From NCBI GenBank assembly GCA_905178155.1, contig CAJINV010000002.1, forward strand, positions 8,079,224-8,143,223: a DNA stretch of 64,000 nt, read 5' to 3'. This DNA comes from Amoebophrya sp. A120. Taxonomy: Eukaryota > Sar > Dinophyceae > Syndiniales > Amoebophryaceae. The position numbers and the translations under genes were made by a program. The notes under the pieces were generated by a model. That model saw nothing but the letters and a program-made list of their open reading frames with translations. It did no database searches and was not told the DNA's origin. Positions 9,962 through 22,452 of the stretch are shown in pieces (position 1 is the first letter of the stretch; every line of letters begins with the position of its first letter).

Positions 9962-12428
9962 ATGTCTTCTTCTCCCGCGAAGAACCACCCGTTGTCCAAC
10001 GATGTCCATGCGGACTTCGAGCTGCACCCCCTGGCGGGAACGGGTCCCAGCTCGCACGTCGCGTACGCGGCGGGCGTCGCCAAGAAGAAGCTGGCGGGCT
10101 TCAAGAACGATGTGGCCGCGCTGCCGGCGGGCCTGGTGTTTGTCAGCGGGGTCGCCACCCTCGGCACGCTGATGTACGGGACCATGTGGTACCAATACCA
10201 CAAAGTGGCGCACTTGAAGAACAACCTTGATAATCTTCACACTGCGTCCTCCTCCAAAACGTTGAAAATGACGAAGAAGGCCGCCACGAAGAAGGCCTTG
10301 ACCTCGCCCGCGCGTTCGACCTCCTCGTCGTTCCTGCTGGAGCAGGCGGCTGTGGTCCAACCCCCTTCTCACACGACTCCCGGTCAGGAGATGATGAGTC
10401 CGGCGGATTCTGCCGGCATGTCCCCGATGAATTCGCTCACAACGGAAGCCGGGGTACAGCTGGCGATGCAGGTTCTCGACCAACAGTTGACGCAGCACGA
10501 GCACGAACTGCTGGAAACTGGCGAGGACCTGCCCCCGCGGCAGGAGTTTCTCCGTCACGCGTTCGCTCTCAGTTTTGGTCACACCGTGGCCCTGATGATG
10601 GAGCCGGCGAACTGCCCGGGTCTGGAGGAGCAGCTCAAACTCGGCGGGTGCAATGCGGATGCACCGGAACACCCCCTGAGCGAAGCGTACGGCTTTCAGC
10701 TCCGTTGCCTAAAGGAGGCGTGGGTCGTGTGCCTCTTGCCGGGGACGGTCCATCCCGAGTACGAAATGCAAAAATGTCTGGGTCTGGAAGAATGCATGTT
10801 TGTCATGCTTGTCTGGCATGACTATTAAATCTGTCATGCACGTTGCCCAAGAGCCGCATTTTTCTGTCATGCGGAGACGCAATTTGTCATGCAGAATAGG
10901 CAACACCTACAAGCTCAGAAATTTGTCATGCTGAGCCAGCACTTGTGGCCTCCTCATGCTACGCCACTCAGCATCACAAGTTTCCAGACCCAGACATTTT
11001 TACAGTTGATACCGAGGTCGTGGAGGCCATGTTGAACAGCCTGGATGGTGGTCACGCGGCGGAAGCGTACTTGGACAAGATCGATGCGAATCCGGATCAA
11101 GCGGTATTGAGAGGAAAAATCCCCCCTCCCCATATCGAAAAGGTATGCGCCCCAAAAATTTGTGTTGCGGATTTGAGGTCACAAATCACATTTGTCTTGC
11201 AAGAAGGCAAACCCAAAGAATCCGCCGCCTTATGGAGGCGATTTGTCATGCTGTTTCACCTACATGGCAGGCCTCTCTTATGCCAAGAGCCTACAACAAA
11301 ACAACCCCACGCAGGCTGAGGCTTTGCCTGTAGTGCCTCGCTGCAAGACAGGCTGACTTGTGTACACAAATCCAGCAACAGAAGTTTTCGTTTCAATATG
11401 GGGGGGGGATTTTTCATTTTGATAAGCGGTGGCCACCGCGCTGGGGACGGTGGATGCCGTGCTGGGCGGGAACGCGGCGCAGCAAGCGTTGGAGCAACCC
11501 GGGGGCGACTACGTGTGGAACACTTGCACCCCGCAGACGCCGGATGTTCTGGAAGCGAACGGCGCCGTCCTGCAGCAGAAGTTCTACTCCGACGTGCGGG
11601 CGCTGGCGGAACTTACCGGGTACGAGTCGCAGGCCCCTGTGCGTGACACGCTGGTTCACCTGATGCAGCTGGATGGGCAACAATACCAGGACCATGTGGA
11701 GATGCTCGCCACGAAATTCAACGCCGGGTTTTTGTTCTTCGGTATTACAGTGAAAAATGCCCCCATCCCAGAGCCAACTTGGCAGCATTTGCATTGCAAA
11801 CCTTTGTGCCAATGGAAACACTCATCCCCATTTTGCATATAGCAGCATCACAGATTTATTCCATGCTGAATAGCTCAAATTTGTGCTGCAACGGAGCCCA
11901 ACAGCAGGCGGATCTGTTACGCAAAAGATACTTTGCGCATCTAGATTCTGCATCAGAAAGGCTCGCAGTCCTTTCATGCAAGACAAAAAGCCTTCATTTG
12001 GACACTTTGCATGAGAAACTTTTGCAAAGTCCGGGTTGGCCGGGGCATTTTTCATTGTAATACTCGGTGCGCTGCTTGACCAGCAGGTGACGGCGTACTT
12101 CGAACAAAACCCTGCGGAACAGCAGGCGCTGATCCAAAACGTCCAGGCCGCTGGGGAGATGATGTCCGGGGTGCTCCTGGCCATGATTGCGGATCCCGAG
12201 GCTAAGATGAAGAACCCGGACGAGGCGCAGCAGATGGTCCAGTGTCGTGAATGCATGATGCAAAACCTGGGTGCCATGGCGGTCTCGCTGGGCGTGTTGC
12301 CGAAATTGGCTCTGTCCGAGATGTTTCTCTTGGCGGACGAGAAGATCAGCGAGGCACAGGAGGAGGCGTGGATGGAGGATCAGGAGACCGCCGCGGTGGC
12401 GCCGTCGGGCCCGGACGGAGGGCGTTGA
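9962..12428 (+). CDS. Single-pass membrane protein of unknown function, three introners
   Basis: Exons are 9962-10759, 11017-11105, 11431-11743 and 12069-12428, giving 519 aa. The splits are introners A3, C2 and E1, and each excision keeps the frame (HPE|VVEAML, DQAV|ATALG, LFFG|ALLDQQ). Residues ~55-78 (LPAGLVFVSGVATLGTLMYG) form a likely transmembrane helix after a ~50-residue polar N-terminus. The rest is mostly helical and acidic, with paired Cys in CRECMMQNLG near the C-terminus. After the membrane segment comes a Ser/Thr/Lys linker, then a compact domain from ~residue 155 onward. No family is recognised. The exons are GC-rich against the flanks. The real-gene call is strong because three separate insertions all resolve into one continuous frame; function is unknown. 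Confidence 0.72.
10760..11011. mobile_element. Introner A3 (family A)
   Basis: A 252-bp element with arms AATGTCTGGGTCTGGAAG and TTCCAGACCCAGACATT. It begins TACG and ends GATA. The direct repeat is CCGAG at 10755-10759 and 11012-11016. The interior carries five copies of TGTCATGC (10801, 10832, 10865, 10885 and 10924) spaced 20-39 bp apart. Excision of 10760-11016 gives CAT CCC GAG|GTC GTG GAG. Confidence 0.88.
11105..11424. mobile_element. Introner C2 (family C)
   Basis: A 320-bp element with arms AATCCCCCCTCCCCATATCG and a decayed right copy (CAATATGGGGGGGGATTTTT). It begins TATTG and ends GATA. The direct repeat is AGCGG at 11100-11104 and 11425-11429. Removal of one repeat plus the element joins CAA GCG GTG GCC ACC in frame. 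The interior is similar to C1 over most of its length. Confidence 0.86.
11743..12062. mobile_element. Introner E1 (family E)
   Basis: A 320-bp element with shorter arms: GTGAAAAATGCCCC on the left, GGGGCATTTTTCATTG on the right, extending to TATTAC and GTAATA at the ends. The direct repeat is TTCGG at 11738-11742 against CTCGG at 12063-12067, one mismatch. Excision joins TTC TTC GGT|GCG CTG CTT in frame. It is the only member of this family in the window, so the family call rests on structure alone. Confidence 0.8.
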
Positions 12429-15126
12429 GCGGACCGCCGGAGAAGTCACGCCGGGCGTTGAGCGGAGCCTCGGAGGAACGGGGAAACGGTACTACCTTTT
12501 GCCATTTGTTCTTCGTTTTCTTGCCGAAGAAATTTAGGAAGTCACGCATGATCGTATGAGAAGATAGAAAATACTCAGATCATTCCAAGCGTGGCCGTTT
12601 GTCAGTATTCGTTCTCAAAAACACCCTTATGTTTTTGCGTAGAACAAGTATGATAGCTTTTCAGTGGTGGAAATCGCAAGATGTAACGAAAACAGACAAC
12701 GTCAAAGGCTTGGAGCCTGGGAATGACGGACTTCAAGCAATCAACGAGGGGCGTGATCAAAAGGTGACGAAAGAAGGAGAACAAGCAAGAAGATAACAAA
12801 TTTCGCCGCATCAGCTTCAAGCATCGTTTTACTTCTTTGCAGTCAGGTTTTCTAAATCGTACAAGAAGAATTTTCACTAAAGTTTTACGCAGCAATCACA
12901 GCAGTATCCCTAGCCGCAAGAAGATGATCAAAAAATAAAAACGTATCTAAGCCAAGTGCTATTCATCGCTTTTCAGCTTCTAGAAAGCATTTTTCAATTT
13001 GCAAGGAGAGTTTCGATGAAAAAACCCGCGAGTGGATATTTACAGTTCTTTTAAATCACAACTCTTCACTTTCAGAATTATGCAACAGCTGCGTTTCAAG
13101 TTCGAACGTTTCATCAATTTCAAATATTCAACATCGTCCGGCATAAAATACAAATAAGTTTACAAGTTTAACATTCCGTTCTCTACTTCGACGTTGACAA
13201 CTTTTCATCTACCCCTAGAATTCTATTTACCTAAGCAACCCCACATTCCGAAACCGAATCAACTACCTCACATCGGAAAAGCTGTAGCCCAGTTACAAGC
13301 GGCGTAAATTTCATCTGTCGACGAACACGAGCGCATAGTCTGACCTGCTCGGCGACGATCTCTGGCACATGGCTCGTACAGTGCGTCAGGAGGCTCGTTA
13401 GTTTGCGTGTCTCTGTGTATGTTTGCATGATGTGCCGTGTCAAAAAATTCCATTTCCCAGCAGGATTCCCCACTTTTTGTAGAAGAGTTCTTGTCTATGC
13501 AGGTAGGAACAAGTAAACCTATAGCTATCTTCCAGCCAGAAGTCGCGGTCCCACGTCTAGGTTTCCTTTGTGGAATTGCACGCCAGATATATGCGACGAC
13601 TAATCTAGGAAGACTATTGCCCGATCGAAGCAGAGGTGGCAGAAATGACTGGTGACCTACTTATACAAATTGTAGCGCCGGCGGTTCGGACTCGGAGGTA
13701 GACCGTCTTCGATCACCCAGGATAAGATTTCATTTTTGCTCACTCTGCCGCGTGTGCTACTCCTACTACTGCTTGACATTGCATCGGCATTCGTTTTTTA
13801 CCTCCTCGTTTTCGATCTGACCTCAGTCTCACAATGAATTGTCGACTGGTGAAAACGTCATACATTGACTTTTTTGTCCATCTGACGGATGTACCCACTA
13901 GTTGTCGATAGTTCTACCATTAGATAGAAGCGACAAGGCTCAGGCTATCAGGAGGAGCGGCCGAAAAGTATGCCCATGCCTGGACGACATCCTCTTCTTC
14001 AGAAGATCGTTTTTGAACATCGTACATGTACGAAATTTTTGGGATAACACAGAGAAAAAAATCAAAACAACTTCTTCACCGAACCCTGCTACGCTTACGT
14101 ACAGGTTGCGCTGGATTTGTTTATTTTTGTTCCGTGTTGCTGCTTCGTCATACTAGTCTCCTTCGTCATTCCTACTGATACCATTTCAGCAAAATTCAGG
14201 GCGAGTTTAAATTTTGCAAAAAACTCCGCTGCCTTTCCTTCTGCCATCTCCTGAGAACGCAGTTCATCATTCAAAAGTCAATACGCAGAGTGACGACAGA
14301 TCGGTGTTGGCCACTGCTTTCGGTTAAGACAAGTGTCAGAGGTATGATTCAAATCACAAAATATTATGATCTCGTGTCGACTTTTACTGTGCCAGAAGTG
14401 GAAACACCGGAGATTTTGTTGTCGGTAATGCTTATTGTTGTATTTCCCTGAATCTCATCATGGTAGTGACTCCCTTGAACAAAAACCTTGCTGAAATTGT
14501 AGTTCGAGTTTCATAGATATTGGCGACATTTACTTTTTCGGTTTTTTGTCCCTTTTTCGTCCACGAAAGAAATTAATTTGAAAAAATTTTTCGTGCATCA
14601 ATTTCGCTCCTGCGCAAGCCTTCGTCCAGAGAAACTTCCAAATCGTACGCTAAATGACATTCGTTTTTCAGATTCGTTCGGTCGTACTTCTCCTTCTGTA
14701 GCTGCACAGCAGAACAATTTCATGGCAGAACGATCGGTAATATACCAGAAATCGCACAAATGTATCGGTACCAGAAGAAGAGAATTACAGGATCAAGTCC
14801 TGCTGGATCCAACGCGAAATCCAATTCAATGTATTACGTCGTGGTCCTTTATTCTCATCGGTGTTTTGTTTGCAGCACGAAAAATAAATCGTGGTCTTGC
14901 ACATCATTTCATACAGTGAAAATAAACCTCTACACCGCTTTATAATTAGCCGCATAGAACTCAGAGTCAGAGTACTGTCGCCCACGGCTCGTACAAATCA
15001 AAAACATATCCTTCCAACAAGTACAACACCCTGATCCTATTGAAATATCAAAAGTAGGAAAAAAACAATTTCTTCTCGTTATCCTACCCGCGCAAGTTAT
15101 AGTACGAAGATCTCGCAAACAGAAGT
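12429..15126. other. Intergenic, about 2.7 kb, no gene seen
   Basis: The longest stretch with normal AT-rich composition and no supportable gene. The largest frame (14578-14919) is a low-complexity reading of AT-rich DNA without homology I recognise. No tRNA, rRNA, snRNA or introner arm was noticed. Confidence 0.55.
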
Positions 15127-16290
15127 ATGGCGGACTCGAGCCACAAGCACCCCCTGGCCCACGGGCGCGCGGGCGGACAGCCGGGCTACTCGATGGCCAA
15201 GCTGAAGTTGTACCACTCGGACCAACTGGAAGGGGCCGCGGAGGCGGTGCGACTTACCATGGTCTTCGCCAATAAGGACTTCGAAGACATCCGGTTGGAC
15301 CGCTATGAGTGGTCGCAGAACCCCGCTACCAACAAGTACCGGTTTTCCGCCGTCCCGGTGCTGCAGGTTGACAGCTCCCAGGGCCGCATGGTGTTGACCC
15401 GGTCCCACGCCATGCTGCGCTACATTGCGCGGTCTTTCGACAACGCCTGCACCCTGTACCCGGAACACAAACCCGTGGAGTGCGCGGCGGTGGACGAGGT
15501 ACTATTTTTATATACGATGTTCTTTTTTTCCTTGTGTGCGCCAGTGTGGTTTTGTGCTTGCTGTTTTCATGCCTTGGTTCTGTTTTCTCGTCGTTCCATG
15601 TGCATGTTGAATATGATTATGACATGTTGATGGTCGTGAAGAAGAAGATCATGAATGTCTTGTATTTATTGGCACTGCTGGGCGTAGCCGTAGGCAGATG
15701 CAGATCCAGATGTTCCGCGGTGGAATCAATTTGACATTGTCAAGTATATCATACAAAAATATTTTTCCAGCTGATGGCGATCTTCGACATTTTTGACGAG
15801 CGAAGCTTCGGCTTTCCGGAAGTCACGGGTGTGCTTGCCTACGTGGAAGCTTCCCTGATGCAGCAGCCGCACGCCCGGTTTCTCACGGGAAACACCATCA
15901 CCATCGCGGACCTCGTCTTGCTCTGCAAGTACAAAGTTTTTTTTTTCAATTTCAATTTCAGCTTTCTATTTTTTCGCTTTTCCTTTGTTCTCCTCAGATG
16001 AAAAGTAACGACACGCGATGAGTAGAAGTGAACTTGAATTTATTGCAAGAAATGAGAAGATGAACATGAAAATAAACAGCCTCCGCGACCTGGATGCCAA
16101 CGACCACCTCCGGGAATTCCCTGCTTTGTGCAACTGGATCGGGCGAATGAAGGAGGACCGGCGGGTGTTGTCCTGGTACAATCCCAACGTCAGTGACCTG
16201 CTGGAAAAAATCCCGACGCACTCCGCCAAGAACGCGCACTCCGTCCGGATTTCGCTTTCCCAGAAGAACAATGCGTCCTTCATGGCATGA
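15127..16290 (+). CDS. Glutathione S-transferase-like protein, two canonical introns
   Basis: Exons are 15127-15498, 15771-15928 and 16080-16290, all GTA...AG introns, giving 246 aa, close to the usual GST length. The N-terminal thioredoxin-like half has LKLYHSDQ and AVRLTMVFANKDFEDIR, the cis-Pro region VPVLQVD and the glutathione-binding S-H-A-M-LRYIAR pattern. The all-alpha half has the family N-capping motif FLTGNTITIADLVLLCNL, whose end is completed only by splicing exons 2 and 3. These enzymes conjugate glutathione to electrophiles in the cytosol. The catalytic Tyr/Ser/Cys near the N-terminus would be the Tyr or Ser of LYHSD; which is used is unclear. The ~20 extra N-terminal residues do not look like a signal peptide. 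The class within the GSTs (sigma/mu-like) is an inference. Confidence 0.85.
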
Positions 16291-17626
16291 TTTTTTTGTC
16301 GCTAGAAGGTCGTTTCTTTCTTCCAAAGACCTGCAATCAATATCCGCATGAAGTTGATGTTTCCTTGAAACATAAAGCGGGGTTGCTTATACTGAAGTAG
16401 CGACGACGAGGAGTTGTTTGATAAGTTTTGGACTATCGAAGCATCGAATTAGTACTAAATTTCTGCCATAAAAAAAAGGAGAAGACGCATGAAGGATTAC
16501 CAAGCGAGGCGACAGACTCACTTGCGAGTAGAAGCAGCAAAATTCGGGAGTTCTTGTAGTACGACAAATTCATACATTTTCTTAAAGTGCTTTGCTCAAT
16601 GGCCACACATGTAGTTGCTTTCATATGATTCCGACCATACTTACCACGCAGGTTAGATATCTCGTCCAGGTCTTTTGACCGGCGTAGAGTACCTAATGTT
16701 CAATCTTATCCCCCAAAAATTCATCAAGTAGAGACGACAGAATGGCTGTACCCAAAAAAAAAAAGACGAAAGTGATTGAGGACTCAGACTTGTGTCTCTG
16801 GCAGCTTTTTTTCCAGGGCGGCTTCGCTGGACAGCGGGTAGCCGGTGGACAAGCCATGTCATAGCACTGCAGGGGTCTTCTATCTCCACTAGACAAAGAG
16901 TAGTTGTGTTACGACCGAGTTTTGTACGTCTAAAATTTCAGAATACGCAATTTTCTACGACTACAGGCTGCTTTTGGCAGGTTAGGGCACTGCGCGTTGA
17001 TGCGTGTCTGTAGCCCCTAAGATGTTCACTCGACGACGCTAAAAGTGAAAGCAATGCTTTATCAATCTCTATACGAATAGCATGGAAATTAGCGGAATAA
17101 ATTGCCGAAGATCTTGAAACTGTCACTCAATAAAGCGAATCCTGCTCAACATCAACATCTTGTAGAGTCTCCTCATCTCAGATCCTAAAATCCGGAGTTT
17201 CTGTAAAAATCAAGATCCGAAATAAAAAAATTCATAGGCGTTTCTTTCTTGAAATTCACATGACTGAGCTCTTCGCTCTATGATGTCATTCAAAAAATCA
17301 TTTTCGAAATCGAAATATCTCGAAACGCAACCACCTTACAGCCAGCAGCTTGGTACTTACTAGTATAGGCTATAATGGTATGCGGGAAAAACAAGGAGAC
17401 CAGTAGAAAATAGAGTAGACATTGTGGAGAATTATTCTTTTTGACACACAAGTGTGATTCATAGTCTTAGATAGCGACAGAAGTAACAAGTGTCCTCTCC
17501 GCTTTCATTTCCTACGTAGAGTGGTCAACTTTCATCGAAGTGTAGTCACTCGAATATAGAAGGAGACTTTTCATCGTCACTGTACACACGACTACACTCT
17601 GAGTTGCTGCAACCACTCTCGACAAC
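16291..17626. other. Intergenic, about 1.3 kb, no gene seen
   Basis: AT-rich with only short frames. No RNA gene or repeat recognised. Confidence 0.55.
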
Positions 17627-20572
17627 ATGGTGACGGTGGTAAACAGTAAGGCCGACGTCCTGAAGGCCACCCAGGCTCTGCAGGTGAACTGTAACGCTGC
17701 GAAATCCCTGCAGGACATTATGAAGTCAAATCTCGGGCCGCGGGGCACGCTGAAAATGCTGGTGGGCGGAGCAGGACAAATCAAAATCACCAAAGACGGC
17801 AAGGCGCTCCTGGACGAAATGCAGATCCAACACCCCACTGCCTGCATGATCGCGCGCGCAGCCACCGCACAGGACGACATGACAGGTAAAATGTGGATGC
17901 GTAGTCTTCCTGAGGGCTTTAGAGGAGGGCACAGGAATAAATTTTTCCTCGGCCATTCCATCCAGTGCGATGCACGCCTTTGCATGAGCACAGCCGCTTG
18001 ATCTCTCTTGCTTGCGTAGGTACGAAACATTTTTGTAGATCCAATCTATCGCCCCATACAATAAAACTGAAACAGGTGACGGCACCACAAGCAACGTGCT
18101 ATTCACGGGGGAATTGATGAAATTAAGCGAACAATATTTAAGCGAAGGGTTGCATCCCAGAATGATTGTCGAGGGGTTCGATCTTGCCAGAGACGAGGTT
18201 CTGAAGTTCCTGGAGACCTTCAAGGTACGTTTAGAGGACGTTTCATTGAACAACCGGCTTTGGATGTAGAAGTGTTTGAACTTCCACAGCATGACAGCTT
18301 AGTTTTTCAGCGTCGGGTAGGTTATTTCTCCCAGCAACATCCTATGACAAGTGATTTGCATTTTCCCCAGCACGAAACCAATATCGAACAGGTGCCGGTG
18401 AAGGGCATCGACAAAGAAATCCTTACACACGTCGCACGGTGCTCGCTCAAGACAAAAGTTCCCGAGGTAAGTCGTATCTTATCAGAAGATCAAGATTTAT
18501 TAATAGCTTGAAGAAATTTCAATTGTATTCGAATTTTGCAGATGTTGATGGCATCTACTTTTTACTTCTGTTGAGTCGCATGTTCAAGTTCGGAAAACAT
18601 ATCCAAATAGTAAACTACTAAATGAACATCAGGACATCGCGGATCGCTTGCTCGACATCTGCGTCGAGTCCGTTCTGTGTGTGGACCGAAGACACATCGC
18701 CGACGAGCCCATCGATCTTCACATGATCGAGAAAATCACCATGAAGCACAAGCTGGTGTCCGGAACCAGGCTTGTCCGGGGTATGGTGATGGACCACGGA
18801 AGCAGGCACCAGGACATGCCGGCGCGGTTGGAAAACTGCTACATTTTGACCTGCAACGTCTCATTCGAGTACGAGAAGACCGAGGTAACTGAAACTAGTC
18901 TTCGATTAGTACCCATCGTGTAGAAGATGTTGCTCATGTTCGTCTCTGCTGTCGTTTCTAGACATCATAGATCTAGTGCGTTCCATGTGCTCCTGCAATA
19001 GATGAAAGATCTGTAGCAGGAGGACGTCGATTTACTGTTCAATGATATTGTTGAAATAAATTTCTGCGTAGTGGAAAGAAAATGAAGAAAATGATGCATG
19101 ACCACATAACAGTTATTATAGAAAGGCATTTCTTTTTGTCATCTCCCCAACAGGTGAACAGCGGGTTTTTCTATTCGTCCGCGGACCAGCGCGACAAGCT
19201 GGTGGAGTCGGAGCGTGCTTTCACGGACGACAAAGTGCGAAAAGTGATCGAATTGAAGAGGAAAGTGTGCGACGAAAACCCCTCCGACCCCCCGAAAACG
19301 TTTGTCGTGATCAACCAGAAGGGCATTGACGGACCAAGTCTGGAATCCTTCGCCAGGGAGGGAATCATCGCGCTGCGACGGGCGAAGAGGAGAAATATGG
19401 AGCGGTATTATACTTAGGCTTTTGCATCTAATATTCTTGTTGTAGTTCGTCTTTTCGTTTATTCTATAGGTTTTTTCAACATGCGAGAAAGTGCGTGAAG
19501 GGCTAATAAACAAAGAGACGTGCCGTACCTTTTGGAATGAAGAACAAAAGTTTACATTCAATGTGACCGCAACAACTACAGGCTGGTGCTTGCCTGCGGG
19601 GGTAACGCGGTGAACAGCGTAGACGATTTAGACGAATCGGATCTGGGTTACGCGGGCGTGGTTTACGAGCACCAGATTGAGGACGACAAGTTCACGTTCA
19701 TCGAGCAACCCAAAAACCCGCACTCCTGCACGATTTTGGTCACAGGACCCAACGAACACACCTTACACATGATGAAGGACGCAATCAACGACGGGCTGAA
19801 ATCGGTATGACCTTTATTTATACGCTGTTTGTTATTTTCCAATGCGATCATTTCAGCATAGTATATTGTCAGACATGACATCTGCAGATTTATTCAGCGC
19901 TACTTTCACGGCATCTTGTATTGCGAACGAGCAGGAGTTCAAGGCAAAGGACGAAGAAAGAAAGCCATCATCATCACAAATGTTAAATAGCTCGTCAACG
20001 TTCTGGAGGACGGCGCCGTCGTGCCGGGCGCGGGCTCCTTCGAGGTCGCAGCCCATGCGCACTTGGAGGATTTCAAGAAGACCGTGAGTGGCAAGGCAAG
20101 GTTAGGCGTGGAGATTTTCGCGAAAGCGTTATTGGTCATCCCGAAGGTGCTGATCGAGAACTCAGGTACCTTCAACTAATCAATACTGTTTGATACCATT
20201 TCCATTGTTCATCATGCAGGTCCAACATCAGGGAGCATGAGTTCTGTCTCGTCACCAGTATGATCTCACAAAATGTACAGTTTTGAAACAAGGCGTTCGT
20301 GCATGAAGAATTTTTTCCAATACACAGGCCTCGACATCCAGGAGAAGCTTCTGAACCTGTTAGCCGAACACGACCAAACGAAGGTGCCAGTAGGGCTCGA
20401 TGTGGGCACGGGGGATGCTTTGTCCCCGGAGGCCGAGGGCATCTACGACAACTACCGTGTCAAGAAGCAACTTTTCAACTTGGCTCCGGTCTTGGCCCAG
20501 CAATTACTACTGGTAGACGAGATCATCCGGGCTGGGGTGCAAATGAAGAAGAGTCGGGACCAGATCGGTTAA
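17627..20572 (+). CDS. CCT6: T-complex chaperonin subunit zeta (CCT6)
   Basis: Eight exons (17627-17885, 18076-18224, 18371-18466, 18633-18884, 19154-19404, 19582-19804, 19991-20165, 20328-20572) give 549 aa; all seven introns are GTA...AG. CCT/TRiC is the cytosolic double-ring ATPase that folds actin, tubulin and others. Group II chaperonin signatures are intact: [19 protein letters not shown] near the nucleotide site, the ATP motif GDGTTSNV (formed across the exon 1-2 junction), GVVPGAG-like [13 protein letters not shown], and the C-terminal [14 protein letters not shown]. Zeta is favoured over the other subunits by [20 protein letters not shown] and [17 protein letters not shown] followed by [17 protein letters not shown]. 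No introner is present. The open reading is complete from ATG to TAA. Confidence 0.95.
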
Positions 20573-21292
20573 GACGGAGCCGAAGCTGATTTATGAATGG
20601 TTTTTTTCTGGAACTGTCTTTTTATTTTCAGCCTTCTCTAGAGCCAAATTTGTACATTCTACGACAATCACATATCACGACACGTGTCCACAGTAGTATG
20701 TTCTAGCGACCGGCGAGGCTGGGCACATCTACATCTTCACTAACTACATCCACCGGACTTTTTAAAAATCCTAAATCCTTCGAGCTTTCGAGAATCAAAT
20801 TTGTTCACTCTTTTTGTTCTTTGCGAAGCTATACCTCGTCCCGCGTGATGGAATCGCTGCGTGGTTTTGTTTGTTGCGAAATATGTGTCTCAACGCCGCA
20901 CAGAAACGTTTGGTCGTGTCTGTAATCTGTTCTTCCTTCTTTTGAATCTGAAAGGGGTTTGGGTTTTTCTTTCATAAAACAGCACCGAGCGATTTAAGAG
21001 ACGGAAACGGAAGAGAGCTGCTCATGTGTGGTGCAGTTGTCAGCATTTACTTCCACTACTTCGGTCCTCTGCGTCGACCGAGAGCACTTCATACTTTCGG
21101 TCTCGTCCTGACTTGCCGCACGCCACGTGGCGGGCTTGTGTTATAATTTTCTCCACCCCGAGCAGCAGACCGAGTAGTTGACTCTCGGAGGAGTTTCACA
21201 GGTGGAAGTAACCTTGCTTCCTTCGGTGGCGTGAAGATTACAGTCGATAGTACCATGTACAGTTTAGTTTTGAAATTGAAAAGAAACAGAAA
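20573..21292. other. Intergenic, about 0.7 kb, no gene seen
   Basis: AT-rich spacer; nothing recognised on either strand. Confidence 0.55.
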
Positions 21293-21970
21293 ATGATGTT
21301 CCGCAGCGGTCGCCTGAACCGGCAGATCTTGTTTTCCCGAACGAAATTCCCGCTGTCCAACCGCTTGACGACCAGCATTGCCCCGAACAGTTTACGATCA
21401 AGCGGGAAGATCTATGGATCCCGCAGCGCCTGGTCTAGACAGCATCTGGAAGCGTACTTGGCCGAGAAGAGCCAGAGAACTACGACAATAACTGGCGAAG
21501 CAGCTGCGGTTTCTTCTGCAACAGCAGGAACAATGCAGACCTCATCCTCCTCCGCAACAAGAACCGCCGCGGTTCTGCCGCATGCAGGAGCGTTTCATCT
21601 TCCCTCGGCACTTGCAGGGAGTTCGACGTCTTCATCTCGCGTGATGAAAATTATACCTCCAGCTGGAAAAATGACCACCGTCCTAACCAGCCTTTTCAAC
21701 TTCAAGCTGCTCGCGGAGCACGTCCGCGGCATCGGCCGTCCTCTGATGTGGCTGGTCATGACGGTGTCCTGGACCTGCGGCACCTTCTATTACATGCTGT
21801 TGTTCGAGGAGTGGGGCCGGGAGGAGCAGTATAAAGCGGTACCAAAGGACATCAAGAGCCAAAAGCAAAGGCTGTGTACGCAGCTCCAAAGTAGTTGCTT
21901 GGCCATGCAGGCCACGGGACAGGAGGTGGTCACGTGGTGTAAACAGTGCTTGGCCGCGTGGACGAGTTGA
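21293..21970 (+). CDS. Small membrane protein, possibly mitochondrial, 225 aa
   Basis: A single frame from ATG 21293. The N-terminus (MMFRSGRLNRQILFSRTKFP) is rich in Arg and Ser with no acidic residues for about 60 positions, as in mitochondrial targeting peptides. A Ser/Ala/Thr-rich linker follows. Residues ~150-172 (RPLMWLVMTVSWTCGTFYYM) form one probable transmembrane helix, followed by an acidic patch (FEEWGREEQY) and a C-terminal part with four cysteines. This resembles small inner-membrane accessory proteins in layout, but I recognise no family. The mitochondrial location is an inference from composition only. Confidence 0.55.
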   Translation: MMFRSGRLNRQILFSRTKFPLSNRLTTSIAPNSLRSSGKIYGSRSAWSRQHLEAYLAEKSQRTTTITGEAAAVSSATAGTMQTSSSSATRTAAVLPHAGAFHLPSALAGSSTSSSRVMKIIPPAGKMTTVLTSLFNFKLLAEHVRGIGRPLMWLVMTVSWTCGTFYYMLLFEEWGREEQYKAVPKDIKSQKQRLCTQLQSSCLAMQATGQEVVTWCKQCLAAWTS

Positions 21971-22452
21971 TAGAAACGAACCTCTGGGAAGATCAAATGG
22001 CATTTTGCATCAGTGTCCCTGTCCGTGCTTTGTTGAACGCATGAATAGGAGTTTCTTCGCTCCGCCGTGGGGATGAAGATTTGTTGATGTCGTTTGCTGT
22101 TCGTGTTCGAATTGGTCGTAACGGAAGATCTTTCGTGGCGCGAGGAAACACCCAAAGATCTGAAGATCACCCTTGGATGAAATGAGTTGAGTCGCATTTT
22201 CTTCCTCCCGTGGCCGCCGACAGTTTGAATACTGCTACCGTACTCAATCAGTGTACTGATTTCAATTTTCATCTTCATTACATGCACCTCAATGGTCTTT
22301 TTTTCCTAATTTTGTAGGACGGCCGTTTCTCCCCGCAAGTCGCACTAGTTTCATTTGTTTCTGTTTCCTGTTTCTGTAGTTGCCTCTACTCTTATCGAAA
22401 GTTCTGACTTTTGTTTCTTACTTTTTACCGTGAAATAAAGAATTAAAACTTA
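21971..22452. other. Intergenic, about 0.5 kb, no gene seen
   Basis: AT-rich spacer with poly-T and poly-C/T runs just before the next gene. Nothing else recognised. Confidence 0.55.

Noticed and set aside
9890..10672. 260-codon minus-strand frame opposite the membrane protein gene
   Set aside because: The plus frame continues through three introner excisions, which the minus frame does not.
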